This document shows, in pieces, positions 47,969 to 57,939 of a stretch of 64,000 bases of DNA. A program made the translations under genes and the position numbers. Below the pieces are notes generated by a model. It saw nothing but the letters and a program-made list of their open reading frames with translations, was not told the DNA's origin and searched no databases. The stretch comes from Bacteroidota bacterium (lineage in GTDB: Bacteria > Bacteroidota > Bacteroidia > B-17B0 > Aurantibacillaceae): positions 1-64,000 of the forward strand of contig JADJFB010000016.1 in assembly GCA_016708845.1 (NCBI GenBank). The letters run 5' to 3'. How positions within the stretch are numbered: the first letter of the stretch is position 1; every line of letters begins with the position of its first letter.

Positions 47969-48562
47969 ATGGTTTTTGAGCAGCTCAAACAAAAAAAATA
48001 TCCTACAAATTCTACATTCGATAAGATTTATCCTAAGTTATATCAAGAACATTCAGCTCGCCATTTCACACCAGTCAATATTGCCATTAAAGCTGCTAAG
48101 TTATTAGTAGATAAACCAACCGATAAAATATTAGATATTGGTTCGGGAGTTGGTAAATTTTGTTGTATTGGAGCAAGTGTTACTGATGCGCATTTTTATG
48201 GTGTTGAAAAACGTAAAACGCTGACGAATTTATCAAATAAAATTAAAAGGAATTATAAATTAAAAAATGCTCATTTCATTAATAATGATTTTACAACATT
48301 AGATTTTAAAAAATTTAATGGCATTTATTTTTTCAATTCATTTCACGAACAATTGGATGAAACCTGTGTGTTAGACGAAACTTCAAAAGTGTCGTTAAGT
48401 GAATATAAAAAGTATCATGATGATTTGATGCTAAAATTAAATGAATGTAAATCTGGAACAAAACTCGTTACTTACTACACCTTTAAAAACAAAATCCCGT
48501 CCTCTTATCAATTTATTGATAAAAACGAAACTGGTCTTCTGAAGTTTTATATTAAAAAATAA
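47969..48562 (+). CDS. Class I SAM-dependent methyltransferase
   Basis: A 197-residue enzyme with motif I ILDIGSGVGKFCCIGA and the following acidic strand FYGVEKRKTL, both typical of Rossmann-fold methyltransferases. Then come AHFINNDFTTLDFKKFNGIYFFNSF and a C-terminal sheet. The length and layout resemble small cytosolic methyltransferases. The substrate is unknown. The Coq7-like diiron gene starts 4 bases later, so the two are probably co-transcribed and may act on the same small molecule (inference). Confidence 0.82.
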   Translation: MVFEQLKQKKYPTNSTFDKIYPKLYQEHSARHFTPVNIAIKAAKLLVDKPTDKILDIGSGVGKFCCIGASVTDAHFYGVEKRKTLTNLSNKIKRNYKLKNAHFINNDFTTLDFKKFNGIYFFNSFHEQLDETCVLDETSKVSLSEYKKYHDDLMLKLNECKSGTKLVTYYTFKNKIPSSYQFIDKNETGLLKFYIKK

Positions 48563-48566
48563 TAGC

Positions 48567-49127
48567 ATGAAGTTGCAACATCCACAATTAGTTGATTTAA
48601 TTAAAATGGCCTATTCAGCTGAAAAGGCGGCGGCTTTTGCTTACATTGGTCATGCAGCTTCAGTTAAAAATAAAGAAGAAAAAATAGCCATCAAACAAAT
48701 TGAAATTGATGAGTGGAATCATCGCGCAGAAGTCATGTTACTGATGAAAGAATATGATATTCCCGTTTCAAAATGGTATGAGTTTAAATTTCATGCCATA
48801 GGAAAATTAATTTCAGGTAGTTGTTTTGTGATAGGATGGTTTATGCCCTTTTATTTTGCAGGAAGACTCGAAAGTGGTAATGTTTGCGAATATTTCAGAA
48901 TGAAACACTATTTTAATTCACTTGGAATAAAAAAACATGATGTTGTTTTATATGAAATGGGAATGAAAGAAAAAGAGCATGAAGTATATTTTTTAGAACA
49001 AATAAAAGATAGTAAGTTGTTGCCTTTTTTTGAAAAATTATTTTTCTGGGGAAAAAGTAGTTTCAATAATATCGACTTAGATAAAAAGTATCCCGTAGAG
49101 CAATCTGATATTTATTGTAAGAAATAA
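48567..49127 (+). CDS. Coq7-like ferritin-like diiron protein
   Basis: A 186-residue protein with the four-helix diiron ligand pattern: Glu19, Glu49xxHis52 (EIDEWNHR), Glu102, Glu135xxHis138 (KEKEHEVYF). This is the Glu, ExxH, Glu, ExxH order of the Coq7/demethoxyubiquinone hydroxylase family. A hydrophobic stretch (residues 82-99) could associate with the membrane. Coq7 normally hydroxylates a ubiquinone precursor, but Bacteroidota mostly use menaquinone, so the real substrate is unclear. The methyltransferase gene is directly upstream. Confidence 0.8.
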   Translation: MKLQHPQLVDLIKMAYSAEKAAAFAYIGHAASVKNKEEKIAIKQIEIDEWNHRAEVMLLMKEYDIPVSKWYEFKFHAIGKLISGSCFVIGWFMPFYFAGRLESGNVCEYFRMKHYFNSLGIKKHDVVLYEMGMKEKEHEVYFLEQIKDSKLLPFFEKLFFWGKSSFNNIDLDKKYPVEQSDIYCKK

Positions 49128-49383
49128 TTTCTCGTTTATTTATGATCATGCTCTGAAATCCTTTAACTATAAGGGGTTTATAACTACTTTTAAAAAAAGC
49201 GAACTTTCTTGTTTTTATCTCGTACAAAAAACCAGTAACTAAACATACTCCTACCCGAAACCCAAACTATAGAAATATACGTGAGGGCTGGTCCAAACTG
49301 AAAGAACTCATCAATTCAATTTTTATTAAACATTAAATTAATTTATAAAATGAAAAATATAAACCTATTAAACTATTTGAACC

Positions 49384-50535
49384 ATGAAAACTTTATCCTA
49401 CCTACCAACATTGTTGGCACTTACCATTCAGGTAATGGTAATCGGCCAAACACAAGGCAACCAAGCTCGTAAAATTAGAGTAGATATTATGGGACCAAAA
49501 GAACCCGTTAAAATGAACTACGCTAATAGTAATGTTACCATAAGCATAAAAGAATACGAACAACTATTGGAGCAAGCCAATCAACTAAAAGTAAATGCTA
49601 GCAAATTAAGAGAAGAAGCCATCAGTGCTGAAACTCAATCCACGATGAAGCGCATAGAAGCTTCTGAAATATCTGGAAGAATCTCTCTTCAAAAATTCGA
49701 ACAAAATAAAATAATCATTTTAGACGCGTTCACCAGAATCCCAAAAAATAATATCAATTACACAAAAGGCACTGTTTCTTATTCAGAGTCTGAACGCTTT
49801 ATGAAAATTGCTAAAGAAATGCGCGAAGAGGCATACGCACAACTAACCATTCAGGCAAGATACGGAGAAATGATCAATGCAGAGGAGAAGGAAGCATTGG
49901 CCTTAAGTAAACAACAAGAGGTGTTGAGTTTGTTCGATAAAGTTTATCCTCAACTTTTAAAACATACTCAGGCTCTCGTTGTTATAAATTCAGAAGAAGT
50001 TAAACATACCGAAGTTGTTGAAACAAATAAAATCACTTTAATTCAAGCCTCCTATACTACAGAAGATTTATTAGCCAATGCTGCTGAACAAGCTTATGAA
50101 ATGAAAATGACAGCCCAGCAATTAAGAATGAATGCTTCAACATCTTCTCCTAATCAAAAAGCTGTTTTATTAGCTGAAGCATTGAGTTTAGAAAATGATG
50201 TTATTTCAAAACAAGTAGAAATATCGATGTTAAAATCAAACATGGATTATGAAAAATTCGCTCAAAATAGAAAAGTGATTGAATTATTAATTGAGCAAGT
50301 TAAAGAAAATGAAAGTTTAGTAAGCAATGTAATTCAGTTAAATGATGAAGCAGAACGCTTGATGAAAATTGGGAAAGAAATGCGCGAAGAAGCCAATGCT
50401 CAACTTACTTCAGCAGCCAAATTTGGAGCTATGAGTAATGCCGAAGAGACAGAAACATTAGCCTTAGGAAAACAATATGAATCTATACAAACCATAGAAA
50501 AACAACATTCAAATAGTATTGTAGCCAGTAGGTAG
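49384..50535 (+). CDS. Exported helical repeat protein, internally duplicated
   Basis: A 383-residue exported protein with an N-terminal signal peptide ending near GQTQ. It is almost entirely helical and coiled-coil-like, rich in Glu, Lys, Ala and Gln. Two long halves are related: residues about 60-180 and 236-365. The clearest match is SERFMKIAKEMREEAYAQL (136-154) and AERLMKIGKEMREEANAQL (323-341), both followed by a conserved GxMxNAEE element. I do not recognise a family. It probably forms a rod in the periplasm. A terminator follows after 22 bases. Confidence 0.65.
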   Translation: MKTLSYLPTLLALTIQVMVIGQTQGNQARKIRVDIMGPKEPVKMNYANSNVTISIKEYEQLLEQANQLKVNASKLREEAISAETQSTMKRIEASEISGRISLQKFEQNKIIILDAFTRIPKNNINYTKGTVSYSESERFMKIAKEMREEAYAQLTIQARYGEMINAEEKEALALSKQQEVLSLFDKVYPQLLKHTQALVVINSEEVKHTEVVETNKITLIQASYTTEDLLANAAEQAYEMKMTAQQLRMNASTSSPNQKAVLLAEALSLENDVISKQVEISMLKSNMDYEKFAQNRKVIELLIEQVKENESLVSNVIQLNDEAERLMKIGKEMREEANAQLTSAAKFGAMSNAEETETLALGKQYESIQTIEKQHSNSIVASR

Positions 50536-50557
50536 GACTATGCTACAATTTAATAGG

Positions 50558-50586
50558 AGCCTCTGCAACTAGCAGGGGCTTTTTTT
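50558..50586 (+). terminator. Terminator after the helical repeat gene
   Basis: AGCCTCTGC pairs with GCAGGGGCT (one wobble pair) around AACTA, followed by six T. Confidence 0.85.
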
Positions 50587-50600
50587 GTATATTTATCGCA

Positions 50601-52255
50601 ATGAAAGTTTTATTAACGACTCTTAATGCCAAATACATTCACACTAATTTAGCTATTCGCTTATTGTATGAATTAAATCATGAAAAACATGAGGGTTTGG
50701 CGTGGAAGGAATTTAATATCAAAGAAAATAGAGATGAAGTTGCTGCAAAATGTGCTGGTCTATGATGTTGTAGCTTTTAGCTGTTATATTTGGAATATTA
50801 CTCAAACTATAGAAGTACTTCATAAAATAAAAGCACTAAATCCAAATACTAAAATTTTATTAGGCGGACCAGAAGTCAGTTACGAATACGAAGATATCAT
50901 CGCTTTAGATTGTGTGGATTATATTATTTTAGGAGAAGGCGAAACTGCGTTTGAAGAATTCTTGGAGTTTTATCCAAATCCTGAATTAGTTTCAAGTTTA
51001 GTTTGGAAAAATGGAGCAGAGGTAAAGACAAACAAAATGGCTCCTATGTTTGATTTGAAGCGATTTGAAAACAGCATGCCCTATCGTTTTGATAATCCTG
51101 AGGAACTAGGAAATAAAGTATTATATATCGAAACGTCTCGTGGTTGCCCTTACAAATGTGAGTTTTGTTTAGCAAGTTTAGATAATAAAGTGCGCTATCT
51201 GCCAAACGATAGCATTAAAGCGACCTTGTTGTATATGATGCAACATGGTAAGGTGGTTAAGTTTTTGGATAGAACCTTTAATATCAAAAAAGATTTCACG
51301 ATTGATATTTTTAAATTCATTTTAGAGAATTATCGTCCAGGTAATGTGTTTCAGTTTGAAATTACAGCCGATATTTTACATCCCGATATCATTAAATTTA
51401 TTCACGAATATGTGCCTGATAATTTATTCAGGTTCGAAATAGGAATACAAACCGTTAATCAAAAAGCAAATTTAGAAGTGAGTCGCAAGCAAAGCTTCGA
51501 AAAAACGACTAGCATTATTAAGCAATTGGATTACAAAGTAGAAATGCACTTGGATTTAATTGTTGGTATGGCCTTAGATTATTGGGAAGATATCAAATAC
51601 AGTATTGAAGAAGTATTTAAACTCTTTGCTCCAGAAATGCAATTGGGGTTTTTGAAATTCCTAAAAGGTACACCTGTAAGGCATAAAGCCGAGCAATATG
51701 GGTTTAAATATGATCCAAATCCTCCTTATCAAATTATTGAAAGTAACTATTTAAGTAAAGAACAATTACATCAAATTGTGGAGTTGGAACATGCGCTTGA
51801 AATATATTGGAATGGTAAAAAGGCTACTAATACCTTAAGATATGTAACCCATCATTATAGCATCTTTCGAATTTTTATTAGGTTTAGGTCATTATTTTGG
51901 AACGCAGAAAGATTTTCATAAATATGCGTTAAACGATGTGTTTGAAATTATTACTGACTATTCAAAACAAACATTTCCAAACGATGCTATTTTGCAGCAA
52001 TTAATAGCGGTAGATTACTATTTACATTTTAAAGTAAAGCCTAAGAGTTTGTTTTTAGAAGAAATTGATTTCACTGAGAAAAATAAATTAATTGACGAAT
52101 TAAAATTAAATCACCATAAATACCGTTACGTGGTATTACCATTAGACTTTGATTTTAAAGCCTTCTCCGCTGAGCAAACTATTGTGAATGAGAATAAGCA
52201 TTTGATTATTCAATACAATGGAACTTCTAAAGCGGAAATTATTAACGCCTATTAA
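50601..52255 (+). CDS. B12-binding-domain radical SAM protein (DUF4080 type, frameshifted twice)
   Basis: A cobalamin-dependent-type radical SAM protein. The N-terminal half (KVLLTTLNAKYIHTNLAIRLLYEL, then LLGGPEVSYEYEDI) is a B12-binding fold. The core has the cluster motif CPYKCEFC in TSRGCPYKCEFCLASL. The C-terminus is the DUF4080 region. The ATG at 50601 is well supported, but the frame breaks near 50738-50745. It breaks again at about 51866, where one extra T in CTTTCG disrupts IFEFLLGLGHYFGTQKDFHKYALNDVF. Both repaired frames join to about 550 residues, the usual length. The substrate is unknown. Confidence 0.85.
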
Positions 52256-52274
52256 CTCTCTAAATTTTCTTACA

Positions 52275-53604
52275 ATGAATTTTGCTCACAACATAGAAAC
52301 ACGAAAAAATTCATTAAAAAAATTATTGACTAATGTTATTAAGTATGAAGATGAAATCATCAAAGCGCTTTATGATGATTTTAAAAAGCCAGCTTTTGAA
52401 GCAGTAGCCACCGAAACGTCTTATATTATTTCTGATCTTAAAGATACCATTGCTACTATTGATAAGTATGCTAAACCTCAAAAAGTAACATTCAACTTAT
52501 TAAATTTTCCATCTAACGATTATATTATTTCCGAACCTTATGGTAAAGTTTTAATTATTGCTCCTTGGAATTATCCTTTTCAGTTAGCTATTTGTCCTTT
52601 AGTGGCCGCTGTTGCTGCTGGCAATACAGTTGTTTTAAAGCCATCAGAGTTAACACCTCACACATCTGCTATTATTGCAAAAATAGTCGCCGAGTCTTTT
52701 GATAAAAATCATGTGAGTGTTGAACAAGGTGGACAAGAAAAATCAACTGAATTATTAAGTCAACGTTGGGATTATATTTTTTTTACAGGAAGTGTTGCCG
52801 TTGGCAAAATTGTGGCTAAAGCGGCCGCCATCAATTTAACACCAGTAACATTAGAGCTTGGCGGTAAAAGTCCGTGTATTGTTGATCAAACAGCAAAAAT
52901 GACTTTAACAGCTAAAAGAATTGTTTGGGGTAAATTTATTAATGCAGGTCAAACCTGTATTGCACCCGATTATATTTTGGTACATCAAAGCGTAAAAGCA
53001 AATTTAATATCCGAACTAAAAAATGAAATCATTAAAGCTTACGGTAATGATATAAAAAACTCTCCTGATTTAGCACGTATTATTAATTTAAAAAACTGGG
53101 AACGTTTAGTCGGCTACATTCAGTCTGACAAAGTTATTTTTGGTGGTGAGACAGAAAAAGAAACGTTATTTATTTCTCCCACTTTAATTGATGAGCCTGA
53201 ATTAAAAAGTGATATTATGCAGAATGAGATATTTGGTCCCTTGTTACCAATTATTTCTTATCAAAACGAAAGCGAATTAAAAGCAATTATTGAAAGCTAC
53301 GAAAAACCATTGTCTCTGTATGTATTTACAGAGCGTACTGATTTCGCTAACGAAATCATGAATCAATTTTCTTTTGGCGGTGGTTGTATAAACGATACCA
53401 TTATGCATATTGCTAATAAACGTTTGCCTTTTTGGCGGCGTAGGTCATAGTGGCATGGGAGCTTATCATGGCAAATATAGCTTTGATACATTCTCACACA
53501 AAAAATCAATTTCAAAAAAAGGCACATGGTTAGATGTGCCTTTAAGGTATGCGCCTTATAAAGATAGAGTAACTACTCTACGAAAACTATTTAAGTGGTT
53601 GTAG
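52275..53604 (+). CDS. Aldehyde dehydrogenase (frameshifted near C-terminus)
   Basis: An NAD(P)-dependent class-3-like aldehyde dehydrogenase. The cofactor region has IIAPWNYPFQLAICPLVAA and KPSELTPHTS, the glycine motif is FFTGSVAVGK, the general-base Glu is in LELGGKSP, and the nucleophile Cys is in NAGQTCIAPDY. The frame breaks in the T run at 53429-53433, where one extra T turns PFGGVGHSGMGAYHGK out of frame; the correct ending continues to 53604. The full length is about 443 residues, typical. I use the ATG at 52275, which follows the upstream radical SAM stop by 19 bases. Confidence 0.9.
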
Positions 53605-53615
53605 TATTGTTTAAA

Positions 53616-56453
53616 TTACTCTTTCACAAAACGTTTAATAATAGTTTGATTTAAAGAGGTTATTAAACGACAAGTATACACACCACTAGCTAAATCACCT
53701 ATATTAATAGAGGTTTGTTCGGAAGACACAGAAACTACTTTTACTATTTTGCCTAAAGCATCATACATTTCAATACTTGTTGTTGTTGAAAATAGTTCCT
53801 CTGTTAAGTTGACAGTTAATCTATCACTTGCGGGATTTGGATAAATCGATACACTATTTTCAGCCAATGCTTCATTTAACCCTGTGCAAATATTTACGCT
53901 AGCAGTAGCTGCAATAGGAGCACTCTCGCAGTCGTTTTGCTGCACTTGCCAATTATAAAAATAATAGTAGTAAGCACTTCCTGCATCTGCATCAGTAATG
54001 CTTACCAAGCCGCCAATATTAAATGGATATCCCGCACCGGTATTCGTATTGTTTCTCCACATGTCTGGCAAGGTGCTGGTACCCAATTGGTAATTAGTAC
54101 CAGGCGTTAAATTAAAGTTTAGGGTTACCGTTTGTGTACCCGCTGGAATATTAACTACGGTGGATTGTAATACAGTTCCTGCAGAATTTCTTAATTCAAT
54201 AGTCCTGTTACCGGCAGAATTTGCAACCACTTTTACTGTTTTTAACTTACAAGCTTGTAGCACATCAAAAATTAAATATCTATCAGCATTTGCATTGAAA
54301 TTGGAACCAGCACCAAAGACTGTATTAGTTGCAGGGCCTCCATAAACTGGCGTTTGAGTAATAGTATTAACCGCATAATAGGTGGCGTTATTAGTAAGTG
54401 TAGGAGTAGTGAATGTATTTCCTGATCCTACTTGAACTAACATATTAGAATTAGTGTACCAATTAATAACGCCATTTCCTGAAGCTGTTAACGTTGCTGA
54501 AGTTCCAGAGCAAATATTATCATTAGTTGTTGTTGGATTTGAAGGAGCATTAATGGTAATATAGCTTGATTTAATTAATGAATCTTTTGAGTTTGCTGTA
54601 CAACCTGTTGCTACTAATTTTACAGAGTAAGTTCCATTAGCCGTATAGGTATGAGAAGGATTAATGGTAGTACTTGTTGTATTATCTCCAAAATCCCAAG
54701 TATATGCTAAACCGGCAGACGTTGTATTGTTGAAATTAACGCTTGTAGGCAAGGAGCATGACGTGATTTGGTTGGCAGTAAAATTTGCTCCTATAGCTCC
54801 AGGCGTATATAGCGCTCCAACACCAACCGCATACCATGCGTTAGTTGTTTGTATTACTTCGTTTGAACATGCTCCATATAAATCTTTAGCGGCTTGTATA
54901 GTAAAGTTTCTAACATTGGCATAAGTTGTTCCAGGTGTCATATATACATTTAATGCTCTATAGGCAATAGCTGCCGATTTAGTCATAGTTAACCCAGTAA
55001 TATTATATGCTTGTCCATTATCATTTGTGCCACTTCCACCCACTGATAAAAGATAAAACCAAAAATCACAAGGTCCTGCATTGATATGAACTTCTCCACC
55101 GGCATCCCAATTTGTCCCTTGATATGTATCAGGATCTTGATGTAAATTTGGGTTAGACATATTTCTTATACCTTGAGAATTTGTTGTAATATCAGCCCCC
55201 ATAATCCAATCGTGTTGTGTAGGCCTTGCAAACCATTCTGTACATGTGCCAAAAATGTCAGCAAATGCTTCATTTAAAGCCCCAGCTTCTCCATTACCTA
55301 AGTTAGCTGTATTTTCAACTACACCATGAGTTATTTCATGGCCGCAAACATCTAGGCCCGTCATGATTGTAAATCCTTGAGATGTATTTCCATCCCCATA
55401 GGTCATGCGTTGTCCATCCCAAAAGGCATTTACAAAATTGGTATTGTAATGAACATAACTTAACATTTTGTATCCATTGTCGTCAATGCTATTTCTATTG
55501 TGCTCTTGCAGAAAGTAATCATAGGTTGCTTCAGCGCCAAAATGAGCATCTGTAGCAGCTTGATCAGTTGTTGTAATTGTCCAACTGTTTACTGTGTTTG
55601 TAAAATCTGTTGTTGCACCATAATTACTGCCATTATTTAAATCATAAGTTTCAATTCCATTACCTCTTCCGCTTTCTCTTAAGCGATATGCTCCAGCAAA
55701 ATTATCTGTGGTAATAGTTTGAACGCCACTATATTTTGTGTTAGCAGTTCCAACAGCATCAATCGTACAAATTAAATTTTGTTCCTTTAAGATAGTTCCA
55801 TTTGTAGCATCAATATATACATTGGCTCTGTATAATGGTTCTTCTGCATAAATATTAAATTTATAAGCATACTGATAGGATGTTGTTTTAGTTTTTGCAT
55901 CATTTGTAGTTACTATTAATAATTCTCCTACAGGATTATAATTAAAATTAGGATTATTCAAAGCTTCTTGCATATGAGCAGTTTCAGCTTTGTTTTCCCA
56001 TTTATATTTTTTGGCATTTACTTTTTTTAAGGCAGCTTGCAGCGCTTGTTGTTCTGAAATCGAAACAGAATTGGATAATGTGATATTTTTAAACCAATCT
56101 CCATTAAACGATTTGACTTCATTATTTTTTTCGTGAACTATAATAGTAGAATTTTCAATTTTATAGCCTTTGTAATATTGTACAAAACGTTGATGTTTAA
56201 ATCCTAAAGCGTCAATGGTTGATTTTGTTGGAATAAAAGATACCTCATTTGTTTCAACGAGTTCTTTTTTCATCCAATCTATAAATTGTGTTTCTGATAA
56301 GTGCTTATGATCGTCGAAACTAACTTGTAGTGGCAAGTTAGTCGTACTTGATAAATAATCAATTTTAGCACCTTCTAATTTGAACGTATTTTGCTGTGCA
56401 AAAATCAACGAACAAAGACATGAAGCAATAAAAGTGTAGTAGGTTTTAGTCAT
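53616..56453 (-). CDS. M4 family metalloprotease with PKD domain and type IX sorting signal
   Basis: An exported thermolysin-like zinc protease of 945 residues. A signal peptide (ending FAQ) and an FTP propeptide (about residues 60-230) precede the catalytic domain. The zinc motif HEITH is at about residue 370 (GLDVCGHEITHGVVE), and the third ligand is in GALNEAFADIFG. A PKD domain (about 580-650, YTWDFGDNTTSTTINPSHTYTANGTYSVKLV) follows. The C-terminal sorting domain (YPNPASDRLTVNL ... SGVYTCRL ... FVKE) directs export by the type IX system. GldM, encoded at the start of the window, is part of that system. Confidence 0.95.
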   Translation of the reverse strand: MTKTYYTFIASCLCSLIFAQQNTFKLEGAKIDYLSSTTNLPLQVSFDDHKHLSETQFIDWMKKELVETNEVSFIPTKSTIDALGFKHQRFVQYYKGYKIENSTIIVHEKNNEVKSFNGDWFKNITLSNSVSISEQQALQAALKKVNAKKYKWENKAETAHMQEALNNPNFNYNPVGELLIVTTNDAKTKTTSYQYAYKFNIYAEEPLYRANVYIDATNGTILKEQNLICTIDAVGTANTKYSGVQTITTDNFAGAYRLRESGRGNGIETYDLNNGSNYGATTDFTNTVNSWTITTTDQAATDAHFGAEATYDYFLQEHNRNSIDDNGYKMLSYVHYNTNFVNAFWDGQRMTYGDGNTSQGFTIMTGLDVCGHEITHGVVENTANLGNGEAGALNEAFADIFGTCTEWFARPTQHDWIMGADITTNSQGIRNMSNPNLHQDPDTYQGTNWDAGGEVHINAGPCDFWFYLLSVGGSGTNDNGQAYNITGLTMTKSAAIAYRALNVYMTPGTTYANVRNFTIQAAKDLYGACSNEVIQTTNAWYAVGVGALYTPGAIGANFTANQITSCSLPTSVNFNNTTSAGLAYTWDFGDNTTSTTINPSHTYTANGTYSVKLVATGCTANSKDSLIKSSYITINAPSNPTTTNDNICSGTSATLTASGNGVINWYTNSNMLVQVGSGNTFTTPTLTNNATYYAVNTITQTPVYGGPATNTVFGAGSNFNANADRYLIFDVLQACKLKTVKVVANSAGNRTIELRNSAGTVLQSTVVNIPAGTQTVTLNFNLTPGTNYQLGTSTLPDMWRNNTNTGAGYPFNIGGLVSITDADAGSAYYYYFYNWQVQQNDCESAPIAATASVNICTGLNEALAENSVSIYPNPASDRLTVNLTEELFSTTTSIEMYDALGKIVKVVSVSSEQTSINIGDLASGVYTCRLITSLNQTIIKRFVKE

Positions 56454-56649
56454 GATAAATTGTTTAGTTAAAACTAAACTAAGTGATTAAAACATGAATG
56501 CCAACACCGTTTGTATAATTAACTGAATTATTTTCGTTTCTACAAAATAACTCCAAAAAAGCATAAACATTTAATCCATTTAGGGGATTTGAGTTTAGCA
56601 ATAGTGCATCCGAGCTATTAAAATCCAGAATAATTACAAAAAATTAAAA

Positions 56650-56666
56650 TGCTACAATTTGTAGCA
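56650..56666. repeat. TGCTACAATTTGTAGCA palindrome, copy 2
   Basis: A 17-bp palindrome differing at one central base from the copy at 42834-42850. It lies 46 bases upstream of the radical SAM gene. Confidence 0.6.
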
Positions 56667-56712
56667 ATCAATTGCTATCGAATGAGAGTACCTTTAACCA
56701 AGGCTAATAATC

Positions 56713-57783
56713 ATGGAAAATAGAATCATTAATTACTTCAAAGGTCGAGGAGCACAATTTAATCCTCATAGTCGTTTTCAGAAAAGTCAATATGTTCAGG
56801 AGCATGTTGAAGGTTTAGATGAAGAGTTTTTACAAAAGGAAAAAACAGAAATCATTTATACCTACCCTAAAACGATTATCAATAAAGTAGAGAGCACCGA
56901 TATTGGGTTGGGTTATTCTTTAAATCCTTATCAGGGTTGCGAACATGGTTGTATTTATTGTTATGCACGTAATTCGCATGAGTTTTGGGGTTACAGCGCG
57001 GGGCTAGATTTTGAGAGAAAAATAGTTGTTAAAAAAAATGCCGTTGAATTATTAGAATCACATTTCAGTCAAAAAAACTGGAAGGTCAAACCGATTATGC
57101 TATCTGGTAATACCGATTGTTATCAGCCTATTGAAAGAGAAACAGAGATTACAAGAAATATTTTAAAAACTTGTTTAAAATACAAGCATCCAATTGCGAT
57201 TATCACAAAAAATTCACTAATAACAAGAGACATTGATGTATTAACAGAGCTAGCGGAACATAATTTGGTTCATGTGATGATTTCTATAACCGGGACTGAC
57301 GAAAAAATGCGTCAGTTATTAGAACCAAGAACTGCCACTTATAAAAACAGGATGGCAGTTTTAGAGACTTTATCTAAACATGGTATTCCTTGTGGCGTCA
57401 TGGTAGCGCCTATTATTCCTGGCATTAATAATCACGAAATACCAAATGTGTTAGAAGCAGCAGCCGTTGCCGGCGCAACCAGCGCAGGAATCACCATTGT
57501 TCGTTTAAACGGCTCAGTAGAACATATTTTTAAGGATTGGTTGGTGAAAAATTTTCCTGATAGAGCTGATAAAGTGTGGCATCAAATTATGGACTGCCAT
57601 GGTGGAAAAGTAAGTGATACCCGCAAAAGCGTTCGTATGAAAGGTGAAGGGAAAATAGCGGAATCCATCATGCAGCTATTTAAAATATCAAGAGATAAGT
57701 TTATGTCAGCCGAATCTAAATTTGAATTTAATTGTGCTGATTTTAATTACAAAGCAGGTGATATGCAATTGAGTTTGTTTTAA
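56713..57783 (+). CDS. PA0069-family radical SAM protein (SplB-like)
   Basis: A 356-residue radical SAM enzyme. The cluster motif CEHGCIYC (Cys76, Cys80, Cys83) occurs in NPYQGCEHGCIYCYARNSHEFWGYSAG, which is characteristic of the PA0069 subfamily. IMLSGNTDCYQPIERE and ITKNSLITRDIDVL follow. These proteins resemble spore photoproduct lyases, but their reaction is not established. It starts with ATG at 56713 and ends just before an intergenic repeat. Confidence 0.92.
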   Translation: MENRIINYFKGRGAQFNPHSRFQKSQYVQEHVEGLDEEFLQKEKTEIIYTYPKTIINKVESTDIGLGYSLNPYQGCEHGCIYCYARNSHEFWGYSAGLDFERKIVVKKNAVELLESHFSQKNWKVKPIMLSGNTDCYQPIERETEITRNILKTCLKYKHPIAIITKNSLITRDIDVLTELAEHNLVHVMISITGTDEKMRQLLEPRTATYKNRMAVLETLSKHGIPCGVMVAPIIPGINNHEIPNVLEAAAVAGATSAGITIVRLNGSVEHIFKDWLVKNFPDRADKVWHQIMDCHGGKVSDTRKSVRMKGEGKIAESIMQLFKISRDKFMSAESKFEFNCADFNYKAGDMQLSLF

Positions 57784-57794
57784 CAGAACGTTAG

Positions 57795-57939
57795 CCACAT
57801 AGAAACATAGAAAAATCCAAAGGGTTTGGAGGCTAAGATAGATTTTATAAAAATTTTTTTCACACATAGGTTGCTAGGTTAAGCGTAGCTTCTATCGCCC
57901 AACTGCAGCTATTTTACAAACCTATATGTCTCTATGTGG
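57795..57939. repeat. Inverted-repeat element (CCACATAGAAACATAG arms)
   Basis: CCACATAGAAACATAG (57795-57810) and CTATATGTCTCTATGTGG (57922-57939) are imperfect reverse complements about 110 bases apart. Elements with CACATAGA/TCTATGTG arms are common in bacterial intergenic DNA, and this one resembles in layout the one at 17424-17538. Confidence 0.65.

Noticed and set aside
49128..49383. tRNA or small RNA gene before the coiled-coil protein gene
   Set aside because: No cloverleaf with GTTCRANNC-type T-loop and matching acceptor stem could be drawn.
50680..51921. Independent radical SAM gene starting at 50680
   Set aside because: The first 30 residues do not match the family, while the frame from the ATG at 50601 does. 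A frame break explains both.
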